Source: Nitrosophilus kaiyonis
GTDB lineage: Bacteria; Campylobacterota; Campylobacteria; Campylobacterales; Nitratiruptoraceae
Reading direction: 5' to 3'
Assembly (NCBI RefSeq): GCF_027943725.1
Contig: NZ_AP025696.1
Span: forward strand, 783,501-847,500
Length of the DNA stretch: 64,000 bases
Shown: positions 25,414 through 34,627 of the stretch, one piece after another
Numbering within the stretch: position 1 is the stretch's first letter
Layout: each line of letters opens with the position of its first letter
Position numbers and translations under genes: made by a program
The notes under the pieces: model-generated
Told to the model about the DNA's origin: nothing
The model's database searches: none
What the model saw: only the letters and a program-made list of their open reading frames with translations

Positions 25414-26040
25414 ATGGCAAGATATAGAGGTCCGGTTGAGAAGATTGAAAGACGTCTTGGTGTAAGCCTTGCATTAAAAGGTGAAAGAAGATTAGCTGGA
25501 AAATCGGCAATTGATAAAAGACCATATGCACCAGGACAGCATGGACAAAGAAGAGCAAAAATTAGTGAATATGGATTACAATTAAGAGAAAAACAAAAAG
25601 CTAAATTTATGTATGGTGTTGCTGAAAAGCAGTTTAGAAATCTTTTTAAAGAAGCTGCAAGAATGGAAGGCAATACCGGGGAAAATTTAATAATTTTACT
25701 TGAAAGACGTCTTGATAATGTAGTATATAGAATGGGTTTTGCTTCAACTAGAAGATTTGCAAGACAGCTTGTAAATCATGGACATGTTTTAGTAGATGGG
25801 AAAAGAGTTGATATTCCTTCATACAGAGTAAAACCAGGTCAAAAAATTGAAATAAGAGAGAAAAGCAAAAATAATCCTCAAATTCAAAGATCTATAGAAC
25901 TTTCTAATCAAACTGGAATTGTTCCTTGGGTTGATGTTGATAAAGAAAAAGTTTTTGGTATATTTACAAGACTTCCAGAAAGAGAAGAGGTAGTTATACC
26001 TGTTGAAGAAAGATTAATAGTTGAGCTATACTCTAAATAA
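25414..26040 (+). CDS. rpsD: 30S ribosomal protein S4
   Basis: S4 (208 residues) is a primary 16S-binding protein and, in E. coli, the repressor of its own operon through a leader pseudoknot. Landmarks: [49 protein letters not shown] (core), and the S4 RNA-binding domain [37 protein letters not shown] (core [11 protein letters not shown]). No N-terminal zinc Cys set, as in most proteobacteria. The predicted pseudoknot leader at 24268 is a candidate target. Confidence 0.98.
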   Translation: MARYRGPVEKIERRLGVSLALKGERRLAGKSAIDKRPYAPGQHGQRRAKISEYGLQLREKQKAKFMYGVAEKQFRNLFKEAARMEGNTGENLIILLERRLDNVVYRMGFASTRRFARQLVNHGHVLVDGKRVDIPSYRVKPGQKIEIREKSKNNPQIQRSIELSNQTGIVPWVDVDKEKVFGIFTRLPEREEVVIPVEERLIVELYSK

Positions 26041-26121
26041 TAGGTAGAAGGAAATGAGGTAGAAGGTGGAAGGATAATATTCCTTCTGCCTTTATCCTTC
26101 ATCCTTCAACCTTCATCCTGT
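26041..26121 (+). repeat. Paired intergenic repeat element (GTAGAAGG / CCTTCATC units)
   Basis: It starts at the stop codon of rpsD. Left arm 26042-26073 has AGGTAGAAGG, GAGGTAGAAGG and GTGGAAGG. Around a central AATATT, the right arm 26081-26119 has CCTTCTGCC and repeated ATCCTTC units. The GAAGGATAATATTCCTTC centre alone is a clean inverted repeat. It separates rpsD from rpoA. Confidence 0.8.
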
Positions 26122-26149
26122 ATAAAAAATTCAAAAAGAGAGAGTAAGC

Positions 26150-27145
26150 ATGAAAAAAATTAAAACGTCACCTTATATGCCTACAGAGGTTGAAGTTTTT
26201 CAAACTGGCAAAAATAGTATAAGAATTGAGGCTTATCCATATGAGAGTGGATTTGCTATTTCTGTTGCACATCCTCTAAGAAGATTGTTACTTAGTAGCT
26301 CTATAGGCTATGCGCCTGTTGCTATCAAAATTGATGGAGTTGCTCATGAATTTGATAGCGTTAGAGGAATGTTAGAAGATGTTGCAGTTTTTATAATCAA
26401 TTTAAAAAATATAAGATTTAAAATAAGAGATGATAGTGATAAAAAAGAGGTTTCTTACGAATTTAATGGTCCAAAAGAGATCTATGGCAAAGACCTTGAA
26501 AATGAGGACATTGAGATTGTTACACCTGATGCTTTTTTAGCAACTCTAAATGAAGATGCGAATCTAAAATTCTCTTTAATTATCCATAAAGGAATAGGTT
26601 ATGTGCCAAGTGAAGAGATAAGAGAAGGTTTGCCAGAAGGCTATCTTCCACTTGACGCATTTTTTACACCTGTTAAAAAAGCCATTTATGATATAGAAAA
26701 AGTTTTGGTAGAAGATAATCCAAATTTTGAAAAGATTGTTTTTAATATTGAAACTGATGGACAAGTTGATCCACTTACTGCATTTAAAGATGCATTAGCC
26801 GTTATGTATAACCAAATGTCTGTTTTTAATAATGAGCTTAATGTTCAAGTAAGTGAAGAAAATACAAACAGTAAAAGTTCTAATGAGATAAAAAAATTTT
26901 TAGATTCAATTGATACTTTGAATTTGAGTGCAAGAAGTCATAACTGTCTTGAAAGAGCAGGGATAAAATATGTTGGCGAGCTTGTTTTAATGAGTGAAGA
27001 TGAACTTAAAAATATAAAAAATCTAGGAAAAAAATCTTTAGATGAAATTAAAGAAAAGCTTGAAGAATTAGGCTATACAGCTGAAAATTTAAGTGAAGAA
27101 CTTTTAGAAAAATTAAAGAAAAAGCTGGAAAATTTAAAGTCTTAA
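26150..27145 (+). CDS. rpoA: DNA-directed RNA polymerase alpha subunit
   Basis: Alpha (331 residues) dimerises to nucleate RNA polymerase assembly. The N-terminal domain has [22 protein letters not shown] (core [15 protein letters not shown]) and [17 protein letters not shown]; the C-terminal domain, which contacts UP elements and activators, shows [20 protein letters not shown] and [19 protein letters not shown]. Length is normal. A GAGAGAGTAAG region precedes the ATG, and a repeat element separates it from rpsD. Confidence 0.98.
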   Translation: MKKIKTSPYMPTEVEVFQTGKNSIRIEAYPYESGFAISVAHPLRRLLLSSSIGYAPVAIKIDGVAHEFDSVRGMLEDVAVFIINLKNIRFKIRDDSDKKEVSYEFNGPKEIYGKDLENEDIEIVTPDAFLATLNEDANLKFSLIIHKGIGYVPSEEIREGLPEGYLPLDAFFTPVKKAIYDIEKVLVEDNPNFEKIVFNIETDGQVDPLTAFKDALAVMYNQMSVFNNELNVQVSEENTNSKSSNEIKKFLDSIDTLNLSARSHNCLERAGIKYVGELVLMSEDELKNIKNLGKKSLDEIKEKLEELGYTAENLSEELLEKLKKKLENLKS

Positions 27146-27155
27146 AGGATGTTTT

Positions 27156-27506
27156 ATGAGACATAAACATGGTTACAGAAAACTTGGAAGAACGAGTTCA
27201 CATAGAAAAGCTTTGCTAAAAAATTTAGCAATTGCTTTAATTATGAATGGAAAAATTGAAACAACAGTTGCAAAAGCAAAAACTTTAAGAAGCTATATAG
27301 AAAAACTGATAACAAAAGCTAAAAAGGGCGATTTTAATGCTCATAGAGAAGTTTTTGCTTATTTGCAGGATAAAGAAGCAACAAAAAAACTTATTAATGA
27401 GATTGCACCTAAGTATGAGTCAAGAAATGGTGGCTATACTAGAATTATAAAAACAAGAATTAGAAGAGGTGATGCTGCCCCTATGGCTTTCATAGAACTT
27501 GTATAA
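27156..27506 (+). CDS. rplQ: 50S ribosomal protein L17
   Basis: L17 (116 residues) surrounds the tunnel exit. [24 protein letters not shown] (core [17 protein letters not shown]) and [25 protein letters not shown] (core [15 protein letters not shown]) are diagnostic. It is the last gene of the ribosomal series; the terminator at 27511 follows at once. Confidence 0.98.
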   Translation: MRHKHGYRKLGRTSSHRKALLKNLAIALIMNGKIETTVAKAKTLRSYIEKLITKAKKGDFNAHREVFAYLQDKEATKKLINEIAPKYESRNGGYTRIIKTRIRRGDAAPMAFIELV

Positions 27507-27510
27507 TCAT

Positions 27511-27534
27511 AGTTCAGGCTTTGCCTGAACTTTC
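27511..27534 (+). terminator. Terminator after rplQ
   Basis: AGTTCAGGC (27511-27519), TTT loop, GCCTGAACT (27523-27531) then TTTC. A perfect 9-bp stem right after the last ribosomal gene and before a new promoter region. The U-run is short. Confidence 0.85.
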
Positions 27535-27615
27535 TCCTCAATTAAAATAAATATTTAATCTTTATTAAAGCATACTTACCATATATTCCTTTTACATAAA
27601 ATTATAGGAGTAAAA

Positions 27616-27921
27616 ATGATACCTTTTAGTGACGAGGATCTTTTGCCTGCAGTAAAAAAATCTATTGAGAAAATAAGACCAATGTTAGCTTTAGATGGTG
27701 GCGATATAAAACTTTTAGGTGTAAAAAATGGAAAAGTATTTGTTTCACTTGGAGGAGCTTGTGTTGGTTGTGCAGCAAGTGGAAATACTTTAAAATATGG
27801 AGTAGAGAGACAATTAAAAATTGATATACATCCGGAAATAGAAGTTATAAATATTGCTCCAGATATGATTGACAAATGGGAAGAGATTGCACAGCAGTTA
27901 ACAAAAGAAGAGGGAAAATGA
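27616..27921 (+). CDS. NifU-like iron-sulfur scaffold domain protein
   Basis: The 101-residue protein is a stand-alone NFU (NifU C-terminal) domain that carries or delivers Fe-S clusters. Signature: RPMLALDGGDIKLLGV (20-35) and the cluster-binding CxxC in GACVGCAAS (about residues 54-57). The family counterpart in Campylobacter lies next to murE in the same order. It overlaps the next gene by 4 bases (ATGA) and opens the operon to tkt. Confidence 0.9.
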   Translation: MIPFSDEDLLPAVKKSIEKIRPMLALDGGDIKLLGVKNGKVFVSLGGACVGCAASGNTLKYGVERQLKIDIHPEIEVINIAPDMIDKWEEIAQQLTKEEGK

Positions 27922-28505
27922 GTAAAAAAGAGTTTAAAAAACTTTTTTCTAAAGCAAATAGAGCATTTTTGAATGGAGATTATAAAAAAGCAATTTTTTA
28001 TTACTCTTTAATTTTAAAACAAGATCCTGAAAATAGAGAGGCAAAAATAGGAATTTTGCTTAGCGATTTAGCAACTGAAGAGAATGATGAAGCAAATGTT
28101 CTTTATGATTATTACTATTCATTAAAAAAAGAGAAAAATAAAGATGCAGAAAAAATAATAGAAGATATTATAAATTCTCATGATACAACACTTGATCAAA
28201 TTTCTAAATTTATAAATGAAGATAATGAAGAGTTTGAAGAGGGAATAAGCTATAAAGATTTTAAAAAACATATAGAATATAGAGGAAGTTTTAAAAGAGC
28301 CTTTGAAGATATAATGTTTAGTACAAAAGTTATAATTCATGAAAAAAAAGATTTTTTAGATTTTTTAGAAGAGTTAATAGATAATGGCTATGAAGAGATG
28401 GCAATGAGTTATCTTGAAGATGCCTCTTCTTTATATCCTACAGATACAAAAATCAGAGAAATGTTTGAAAAAATTAAACCAAGAATAGACCATCATGAAA
28501 ATTAA
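27918..28505 (+). CDS. TPR-containing protein of unknown function
   Basis: Starting at the ATG overlapping the NFU stop (27918), the product has 195 residues; an upstream in-frame ATG at 27876 lies inside the NFU gene and lacks a ribosome binding site. The N-terminal FSKANRAFLNGDYKKAIFYYSLILKQDPENREAKIG (core FLNGDYKKAIFYYSLIL) is a TPR unit, the middle is acidic and the C-terminal part again helical (MAMSYLEDASSLYPTD). No signal peptide. It sits between NFU and murE and overlaps murE by 11 bases. Role not known. Confidence 0.75.
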   Translation: MSKKEFKKLFSKANRAFLNGDYKKAIFYYSLILKQDPENREAKIGILLSDLATEENDEANVLYDYYYSLKKEKNKDAEKIIEDIINSHDTTLDQISKFINEDNEEFEEGISYKDFKKHIEYRGSFKRAFEDIMFSTKVIIHEKKDFLDFLEELIDNGYEEMAMSYLEDASSLYPTDTKIREMFEKIKPRIDHHEN

Positions 28506-29772
28506 TTTTAAAGATATAACTGTAACAGATAATACAAAAGAGTATAATGAAAATATTTATTTTTTAAAAACATCTCAAAATAGTAAATATGTAGATAAAA
28601 ATATAAAAAACTTTATTACTCCAAAAGAGCTTATAAAAATTTTATCATTAGAAGATATAAAAATTATTGGTGTTACTGGAACTAATGGTAAAACAACTAC
28701 AAGTGCTGCAATTTATTCTCTTTTAATTGATAGTGGTAAAAAGTGTGCTTTGCAAGGAACAAGAGGTTTTTTTATAAATGATGAAAAAATTGAGGATAAA
28801 TCATTAACAACACCATCGATATTAAATACTATTAAACATCTATATCAAGCTAAAAAGAGAGATTGTGAATATTTTGTAATGGAAGTTAGTTCACATGCGA
28901 TTGAGCAAAATAGAATAGAAGATTTAAATTTTTCATTAAAAATTCATACAAATATAACTCAAGACCATTTAGATTATCATAAAACTTTTAAAAATTATGT
29001 AGATATAAAAAATTCATTTTTTTTAGACGATTCAAAAAAACTTATAAACAAAGATGACCCATTAATAAAGTTTAATTATAAAAATGCATATAGTTATGGA
29101 CTTGATAATCCATCAACTTTTCAAATATTGGCTTACTCATTAGAAAATGGTATTAGTGCTGCTATAAAATTTGCAGATGAAATTGCAGATTTTCACTCTC
29201 CTCTTATTGGTCTTTTTAATGTATATAACCTCGCTGCAGCCGTTAGTGCAGTTAAAATTTTAGAAAATATGCCATTAAATGAAATTTGCGAAAATGTAGA
29301 AAATTTTGCAGGTGTTAGTGGCAGAATGGAAGTAATAAATTATGAACCATTAATTATAATCGATTTTGCTCACACACCTGATGGAATGAAAAAGGTTTTT
29401 GAATCTTTTCCTGGTAAAGATTTGGTTTGTGTTTTTGGTGCTGGTGGAGATAGAGATAGAGATAAAAGAGCTAAAATGGGTGATATTGCTTCAAGATTTT
29501 GCAAAAAAATTTATATTACAAGTGACAATCCAAGAAGCGAAAAACCAATTGATATTATAAATGATATTTATCAAGGTGTAGTGGATAAGAATAAAGCAGA
29601 GCTAATTGAAGATAGAAAAGAGGCGATAAAAAAAGCAATTAAAAATTTAAAAAGTGATGAAATTTTGCTTATTCTTGGAAAAGGGGATGAAACATATCAA
29701 GAGATAAATGGTAAAAAAATTCCTTTTGATGATAGAGAAATTGTGAGAGAGTCATTAGTCATTAGTCATTAG
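28495..29772 (+). CDS. murE: UDP-MurNAc-tripeptide synthetase
   Basis: MurE (425 residues) adds the third amino acid to the peptidoglycan stem peptide in the cytoplasm. The P-loop GTNGKTT is at 62-68; the ligase core shows MEVSSHAIEQNRIEDL, NITQDHLDYH and FAHTPDG. The DNPR motif, which selects meso-diaminopimelate, is present in TSDNPRSE, so the substrate is probably mDAP. It is shorter than E. coli MurE (495), lacking part of the N-terminal domain, as in other Campylobacterota. The last five codons and the stop (LVISH) are encoded by the start of a repeat element, so this C-terminus has been replaced or extended. Confidence 0.95.
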   Translation: MKINFKDITVTDNTKEYNENIYFLKTSQNSKYVDKNIKNFITPKELIKILSLEDIKIIGVTGTNGKTTTSAAIYSLLIDSGKKCALQGTRGFFINDEKIEDKSLTTPSILNTIKHLYQAKKRDCEYFVMEVSSHAIEQNRIEDLNFSLKIHTNITQDHLDYHKTFKNYVDIKNSFFLDDSKKLINKDDPLIKFNYKNAYSYGLDNPSTFQILAYSLENGISAAIKFADEIADFHSPLIGLFNVYNLAAAVSAVKILENMPLNEICENVENFAGVSGRMEVINYEPLIIIDFAHTPDGMKKVFESFPGKDLVCVFGAGGDRDRDKRAKMGDIASRFCKKIYITSDNPRSEKPIDIINDIYQGVVDKNKAELIEDRKEAIKKAIKNLKSDEILLILGKGDETYQEINGKKIPFDDREIVRESLVISH

Positions 29773-29867
29773 TTATTGGTTATTGGTTATTGGTTATTGG
29801 TTATTGGTTATTAAATGGCTTAAATGAAACTTTTACTAATAACTAATTGCCAATAACTAATAACTAT
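29751..29867 (+). repeat. Paired intergenic repeat element (GTCATTA / GTTATTG heptads)
   Basis: The left arm 29751-29812 has nine near-perfect heptads: GTCATTA three times, then GTTATTG about six times. After a centre (29813-29834), the right arm (29835-29866) carries ACTAATA / ACTAATT / CCAATAA units, the complement. The first heptads encode the end of MurE. It separates murE from the ferredoxin-like gene. Confidence 0.85.
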
Positions 29868-29923
29868 TTAAAGAATTATTGCTAAAATTCAGACAAATTT
29901 AGTATGATTTAAAGGAGAAAAAA

Positions 29924-30310
29924 ATGGGAATGCCTCAACCAGCTTTTTATTTATTCAAATGTGAGCAATCAGCACCTCCAGGTTTTCCAAAGCCAAGTTG
30001 TGTAAATGCAAATGATCCTGAATCTCAACAACTTTTTCAATATATGGCACAAAAATTGATGGAAAAAGGAATTATTGCAACTGTTCAGCCAGTAAGAACT
30101 GGATGTTTAAATAGATGTCAATTAGGGCCTGTTATGCTTGTTGAACCGGGTCATTTTATGTATGTTGGACTAAATAAGGAAAAAATTGATAAAATTATAG
30201 ATGAACATATTATTGGTGGAAAACCAGTAGAAGAGTATTTGATTCCAAAAGAGTATTGGGATGAGCCAATAAGTGTAGCAGATATGATAAAAATGAGTAG
30301 TGGAGCATAA
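29924..30310 (+). CDS. Thioredoxin-like [2Fe-2S] ferredoxin
   Basis: The 128-residue protein shows the four-Cys pattern of thioredoxin-fold [2Fe-2S] ferredoxins: C13 in FKCEQ, C27 in KPSC, then CLNRC ([12 protein letters not shown], about 60-65), followed by [11 protein letters not shown]. Unlike plant-type ferredoxins, these often bind NuoE-like partners or act in electron transfer of unknown detail. The start has an AAGGAGAA site. The stop overlaps the panD region, suggesting an operon murE-fdx-panD. Partner unknown. Confidence 0.85.
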   Translation: MGMPQPAFYLFKCEQSAPPGFPKPSCVNANDPESQQLFQYMAQKLMEKGIIATVQPVRTGCLNRCQLGPVMLVEPGHFMYVGLNKEKIDKIIDEHIIGGKPVEEYLIPKEYWDEPISVADMIKMSSGA

Positions 30311-30311
30311 T

Positions 30312-30677
30312 ATGCAAATTGAGATGCTTTATAGCAAAATTCATCGAGCAACAGTAACTGATGCAAACTTAAACTATGTTGGATCAATTACTATCGATGA
30401 AGAGCTTCTTGAAGCAGCAAAACTAAGAGTAGGTCAAAAAGTTGAAATTTTAAATATAAATAATGGAGAAAGATTTACTACTTATGTAATTAAAGGTGAA
30501 AGAGGCAAAAGAGATATTTGTCTTAATGGAGCAGCTGCAAGAAAGGCTCATCCAGGAGATAAAATAATTATAGTAGCCTATGCACTTTTTAATGAAGAAG
30601 AGTTGGAAAATTATGAGCCTACAATAGTTTTGGTAAATGAAAATAATGATATTGATGAAATATTAAATTATATGTGA
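30312..30677 (+). CDS. panD: Aspartate 1-decarboxylase
   Basis: PanD makes beta-alanine for pantothenate (coenzyme A) synthesis. It is made as an inactive proenzyme and cleaves itself before the Ser of the G-S bond in YVGSITID (here about residues 23-25) to form a pyruvoyl group. From the ATG at 30312 the protein has 121 residues. The [17 protein letters not shown]-type stretch and the K9/R54-type basic residues (SKIHRATVT) are present. The ATG chosen is the one just after the ferredoxin stop; the longer form (30300) would overlap it. Confidence 0.95.
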   Translation: MQIEMLYSKIHRATVTDANLNYVGSITIDEELLEAAKLRVGQKVEILNINNGERFTTYVIKGERGKRDICLNGAAARKAHPGDKIIIVAYALFNEEELENYEPTIVLVNENNDIDEILNYM

Positions 30678-30750
30678 TATAGTTGAGTGGTTAAGTGGTA
30701 TTTGTTGAATCACTTAACTATTTTAACTTTTTTAACTACTCAACTAATTA
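30678..30750 (+). repeat. Paired intergenic repeat element (GTTGAGTG / GTTAAGTG units)
   Basis: It begins right after the panD stop. Left arm AGTTGAGTGGTTAAGTGG (30681-30698), centre with TTGTTGAATCACTTAA, right arm TTAACTATTTTAAC and TTTTTTAACTACTCAACT (30714-30746). The arms are complementary over about 17 bp. It separates panD from ybaB. Confidence 0.8.
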
Positions 30751-30766
30751 TAAAAGAAGGGAAAGA

Positions 30767-31081
30767 ATGTTTGATAAACTAAATCTTGGGGATTTAGGAA
30801 AAGTATTAGAAGAGATACAAGAAAAAGCCAAAAAAATACAAGAAGAGAGTGAAAAAAAAGTATTTGTTGCAAAAAGTGGTGGTGGATTAGTAAAAGTAAG
30901 TGCTAATGGTAAAGGTGAAATTATAGATATAGATATTGATGATTCACTACTTGAAGATAAAGAATCTTTACAGATACTCTTAATAAGTGCAATAAATGAT
31001 GTTCTTAAAATGGTTGAAGAAGAAAAGAAAAGAGTTGCAATGAATCTTATGGGTGGACAAAATCCTTTTGGACAACAATAG
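30767..31081 (+). CDS. ybaB: YbaB/EbfC family nucleoid-associated protein
   Basis: The 104-residue protein begins [18 protein letters not shown] and has the YbaB pattern: charged N-terminal helix, [13 protein letters not shown] strand region (about 52-64), C-terminal helix [13 protein letters not shown], and a flexible [10 protein letters not shown] end. Family knowledge: YbaB/EbfC dimers bind DNA and affect gene expression. The gene begins after a GAAGGGAAAG site at 30767; an upstream in-frame ATG would read through repeat sequence. Directly followed by ispA. Confidence 0.93.
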   Translation: MFDKLNLGDLGKVLEEIQEKAKKIQEESEKKVFVAKSGGGLVKVSANGKGEIIDIDIDDSLLEDKESLQILLISAINDVLKMVEEEKKRVAMNLMGGQNPFGQQ

Positions 31082-31954
31082 ATGAGTCTAAAAGAAAATT
31101 TTGAAAAATATCTTCTGTCAAATCTTATAAATGTAGAGAGTTTTCATCCCTATTTCAATGAAGCTTTAAATTATATGCTAAAAGCTGGGGGAAAAAGATT
31201 TAGGCCTCTTTTGCTTTTGAATGTTGTAAAAGCATATGAACCTCTTCTTTTAAAAAACTCATATCCAATAGCCGCAGCAATAGAATTTTTACACACTTAC
31301 TCTTTAATACATGATGATCTGCCAAGTATGGATAATGCTGATCTTAGAAGAGGATATAAAACTTTACATAAAAAATATGATGAAACTACAGCAATATTAG
31401 TTGGTGATGCATTAAATACACACTCATTTTATCTTATTTCAACTGCACCATTATCTTCAGATGTAAAAACGAAGCTTTCTTATGAATTATCATATAATGG
31501 TGGAATATATGGAATGGTTTTAGGTCAAGCTATAGATTGCTACTTTGAAAATAAAATATTAGATATTGAAAAATTAAAATTTTTACATATTCATAAAACT
31601 GCCAAACTTATTGCTGCGAGTTTGAAAATGGGTGCAATTATTTGTGAAAAAGATGAAGATTTTCAAAATAGGCTTTATAATTTTGGAATAGACCTTGGAC
31701 TTTTATTTCAGATTCAAGATGATTTGATTGATTCTTTAGAAGATGAAAAGAGTGCTGGAAAAACAACTTCCAATGATACTAATAAAAACAGTTTTGTAAA
31801 TCTGCTTGGTGTTGATGGAGCATATAATGAAGCGGAAAAATTAGCATTGAAGTTAGAAAATGAGTTAAATAGTTTTGATAAAAATCTAAAAGAGAGTTTA
31901 GAAAATCTTTTAACTGAATATATTTTTAGACATCGGAAGTTTATGAATAAATAG
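31082..31954 (+). CDS. ispA: Polyprenyl (farnesyl/geranylgeranyl) diphosphate synthase
   Basis: This 290-residue short-chain prenyltransferase condenses isopentenyl diphosphate onto allylic diphosphates. The first Asp-rich motif lies in DDLPSMDNADLRRG (about residues 78-91) and the second in QIQDDLIDSL (about 209-218); GGKRFRP is the substrate-binding Lys/Arg stretch. The residue pattern before the first motif (HTYSLIHDD) suggests a C15 product, but that is not firm. It starts one base after the ybaB stop and precedes tkt, the same order as in Campylobacter. Confidence 0.93.
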   Translation: MSLKENFEKYLLSNLINVESFHPYFNEALNYMLKAGGKRFRPLLLLNVVKAYEPLLLKNSYPIAAAIEFLHTYSLIHDDLPSMDNADLRRGYKTLHKKYDETTAILVGDALNTHSFYLISTAPLSSDVKTKLSYELSYNGGIYGMVLGQAIDCYFENKILDIEKLKFLHIHKTAKLIAASLKMGAIICEKDEDFQNRLYNFGIDLGLLFQIQDDLIDSLEDEKSAGKTTSNDTNKNSFVNLLGVDGAYNEAEKLALKLENELNSFDKNLKESLENLLTEYIFRHRKFMNK

Positions 31955-32104
31955 TTATTAGTCATTAGTCATTGAGAATTGGGAATCAGTGTGTTAACAG
32001 TTAAGTACAAATAAGAGTATAATTACTAATTCACTAACACTAAATCCTAATAGTCACTAATAACTAATAACTAATGACTAATGACTATTGACTATTGACT
32101 AATA
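31953..32104 (+). repeat. Paired intergenic repeat element (GTCATTA / ACTAATG heptads), between ispA and tkt
   Basis: The left arm starts at the ispA stop: AGTTATTAGTCATTAGTCATT (31953-31973). A unique centre with a TGTGTTAACA-like palindrome and TATAATTAC lies between. The right arm (32040-32104) has nine or so heptads ACTAATA / ACTAATG / ACTATTG. The right arm is longer than the left, so arms have expanded independently. An ATG in it gives a longer tkt reading frame. Confidence 0.8.
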
Positions 32105-32118
32105 AAAGTGAGGTAAAC

Positions 32119-34062
32119 ATGGATAATAAAATGCGAAAAAAGATGGCTGATACTATAAGATTTTTAGGTCTTGACATGATACAAAAGGCAAACAGCGGGC
32201 ATCCAGGAGTAGTTTTGGGTCTAGCAGATGTTGCTGTAGTTTTAAGTGAGCATTTAAAACATAATCCTAAAAATCCAAAATGGATAAATAGAGATAGATT
32301 AGTTTTTAGTGGAGGCCATGCCACCGGTTTAATTTATTCTCTTTTATATCTTTGGGGTTATGATATAAGCTTAGAAGATTTAAAAGAGTTTAGACAGTTT
32401 GGTTCAAAGACTCCAGGGCATCCAGAATATGGTCATACGCCAGGAGTTGAAATCACTACCGGTCCTCTTGGACAAGGTGTTGCAAATGCTGTTGGTATGG
32501 CTATGGCACAAAGATATTTAGAATATCTTTTAAACAGTGAAAGTGCTAAAGTAATTGATCATAAAGTTTACTGTTTATGTGGAGATGGAGATTTAGAAGA
32601 GGGAATAAGTTATGAAGCATGTGCCATTGCAGGAAGATTTGCACTTAATAATTTGATAATGATTTATGATAGTAATCATATTACAATTGAAGGCGATACA
32701 TCTATAGCATGGAATGAAAATATTAGAGATAGATTTGAAGCTCAAAATTGGGATGTTATTGAAGTTGATGGTCATAATTATGATGATATTGATTCTGCTT
32801 TAAATTGGGCAAAAAGAAGAGATAAACCTGTTTTAATAATATCACATTCAGTTATTGCAAAAGGTAGCTGTAAATATGAGGGTGATCCACACTCTCATGG
32901 TGCTCCTCTTGGAGAAGATGATATTAGATGTGCAAAAGAGAAAGCGGGTTTTGATCCAGATAAACACTTTTTTGTACCAGAAGATGTACTGGTTAGATTT
33001 AGATGTGCAGTTGAAAAGGGCGAGCTTGCAGAAAAAGAGTGGAAAAAACTTCTTTTAGAATTGCCATATAAAGAGCAAAATGAACTCTTAAATATTTTAC
33101 AAAATCCAGATTTTAGCTCAATTGAGTGGCCTGAGTTTGAGCCTGGAAGCGAAATTGCTACAAGAGATAGTAATGGAAAAATTTTAAATGCTATTGCTAA
33201 AGCTCTTCCTGGATTTGTAGGAGGAAGCGCGGATTTAGCACCATCAAATAAAACATATCTTCAAGGCTTTGGAGATTTTCCAAAAGGGAAAAATTTTCAT
33301 TTTGGAATAAGAGAGCATTCAATGGGAGCAATTTCAAATGGAATGGCTGCATATGGATTAGTTATTCCATTTAATGCTACATTTTTTGTATTTAGCGATT
33401 ATCAAAAACCAGCAGTTAGAATTGCTGCTTTATCAAATTTAAAAAACTATTTTGTATGGACTCATGATAGTATTGGTGTAGGTGAAGATGGACCTACACA
33501 TCAACCAATTGAGCATTTAAGCCAATTTAGAGCTTTGCCTAATTTTTATGTTTTTAGGCCAGCAGATGCTACTGAAAATGTTGAATGTTGGAAAGCTGCA
33601 TTGAATCTAAATAAACCATGCGGTTTTGTTCTTAGCCGTCAGAAACTGAAAACTTTAAAACCTCAAAGAGATTATGGTGATCCAAAATTTGGTGGATATA
33701 TTATTAAAAAAAGAGATAATGCTAAAATAACATTAATAGCAACTGGAAGCGAAGTAATGCTTGCGCTTCAGGCTGGATGCCATTTAGAAGAGAGAGGCAT
33801 AAATGCAAATATTGTTAGTATGCCTTGTATGGAGCTATTTTTAGAACAGTCAAAAGAGTATCAAGATAGTGTAATTGATAAAAATACAAAAGTTTTGGCT
33901 ATTGAAGCAGCTTCAGGAGTTGAGTGGTATAGATTTGCCGATGACGTTTTAGCAATAGAAAATAGATTTGGTGCAAGCGGTAAGGCAAGTGAAATTTTTA
34001 AAGAGTATGGTTTTACTATACAAAATGTGATTGATAGAATTGAAAAGTTGTTGAGAAGTTGA
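32119..34062 (+). CDS. tkt: Transketolase
   Basis: Transketolase (647 residues) moves two-carbon units in the pentose phosphate pathway using thiamine diphosphate. Motifs: KANSGHPG (catalytic His), FSGGHATGLIYSLLYLWGYD-type Gly-rich region, GDGDLEEGISYEA (ThDP-binding GDG motif) and the C-terminal half with VGGSADLAPSN, REHSMGAISNGMAAYG (core) and HDSIGVGEDGPTHQPIE. The ATG at 32119 has a GAGGT site and gives MDNKMRKKMADTIRFLG; the in-frame ATG at 32095 lies in the repeat arm and would add MTNKSEVN. The last codons again border a repeat element. Confidence 0.97.
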   Translation: MDNKMRKKMADTIRFLGLDMIQKANSGHPGVVLGLADVAVVLSEHLKHNPKNPKWINRDRLVFSGGHATGLIYSLLYLWGYDISLEDLKEFRQFGSKTPGHPEYGHTPGVEITTGPLGQGVANAVGMAMAQRYLEYLLNSESAKVIDHKVYCLCGDGDLEEGISYEACAIAGRFALNNLIMIYDSNHITIEGDTSIAWNENIRDRFEAQNWDVIEVDGHNYDDIDSALNWAKRRDKPVLIISHSVIAKGSCKYEGDPHSHGAPLGEDDIRCAKEKAGFDPDKHFFVPEDVLVRFRCAVEKGELAEKEWKKLLLELPYKEQNELLNILQNPDFSSIEWPEFEPGSEIATRDSNGKILNAIAKALPGFVGGSADLAPSNKTYLQGFGDFPKGKNFHFGIREHSMGAISNGMAAYGLVIPFNATFFVFSDYQKPAVRIAALSNLKNYFVWTHDSIGVGEDGPTHQPIEHLSQFRALPNFYVFRPADATENVECWKAALNLNKPCGFVLSRQKLKTLKPQRDYGDPKFGGYIIKKRDNAKITLIATGSEVMLALQAGCHLEERGINANIVSMPCMELFLEQSKEYQDSVIDKNTKVLAIEAASGVEWYRFADDVLAIENRFGASGKASEIFKEYGFTIQNVIDRIEKLLRS

Positions 34063-34135
34063 GTGGTTGATTAGTTGGGTGGTTAAGTGGTTGAACCACT
34101 CAACTATTTTAACCTTTTTAACTACTCAACTATTC
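34047..34135 (+). repeat. Paired intergenic repeat element (GTTGAGTG / GTTAAGTG units) after tkt
   Basis: It starts in the last five tkt codons. Left arm 34047-34094 has GTTGAGAA, GTTGAGTG, GTTGATTA, GTTGGGTG, GTTAAGTG, GTTGAA units; right arm 34096-34131 has CCACTCAACTATTTTAACC and TTTTTAACTACTCAAC. The innermost GGTTGAACCACTCAACT gives a tight hairpin tip. Long near-perfect complementarity. Confidence 0.85.
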
Positions 34136-34164
34136 TAAATATTTATAACTATAGGTGTTCTAAA

Positions 34165-34584
34165 CTAATCTTCAAATCTATATATAAATCTTGTATAAAT
34201 TTTATCTTTTTTCAATTCAGATTTGACTTTTATCTTTTTTGGTAAAAAGAACAGCTTTTTTATATCTTTACTAACCTCTTTTTCTATTTTTCTTTGAGTC
34301 TTTTTTATTTTAATTACACCAAGATTTAATGAATGAATTGGTTGTTTTAATTTTTTTTCTAATAAAAGAGAATCAAGATCCTTTGGCCTATTTTTAAACA
34401 GATCAATTTGACAATATGTATCATTAATATCGCAAGGTTTTGTTATAATCACATCATTTTTTGGAGCATACTCCTTTTTTCTTAGTGCTTCTTCTAAAGG
34501 ATTAGAAGCTTTTAGAAAATGTTTTGAAATAAGAGTAATTGTTAAAATAAAAGATATTAAAATTATTATTTTTATATATTTCAT
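34165..34584 (-). CDS. Small membrane-anchored or periplasmic protein, unknown
   Basis: The 139-residue protein has an N-terminal hydrophobic helix (about 5-23) and then a hydrophilic, Lys-rich part with two Cys close together (KPCDINDTYCQID, about 50-62). It looks like a single-pass anchored or exported protein; no lipobox is seen. The two Cys could form a disulfide in the periplasm. I do not recognise a family. It lies alone on the minus strand between tkt and yaaA, with no obvious operon partner. Confidence 0.6.
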   Translation of the reverse strand: MKYIKIIILISFILTITLISKHFLKASNPLEEALRKKEYAPKNDVIITKPCDINDTYCQIDLFKNRPKDLDSLLLEKKLKQPIHSLNLGVIKIKKTQRKIEKEVSKDIKKLFFLPKKIKVKSELKKDKIYTRFIYRFED

Positions 34585-34627
34585 ATATCTACCTTTATAT
34601 TTTTATAATTTTAACATAGGAGAATTT

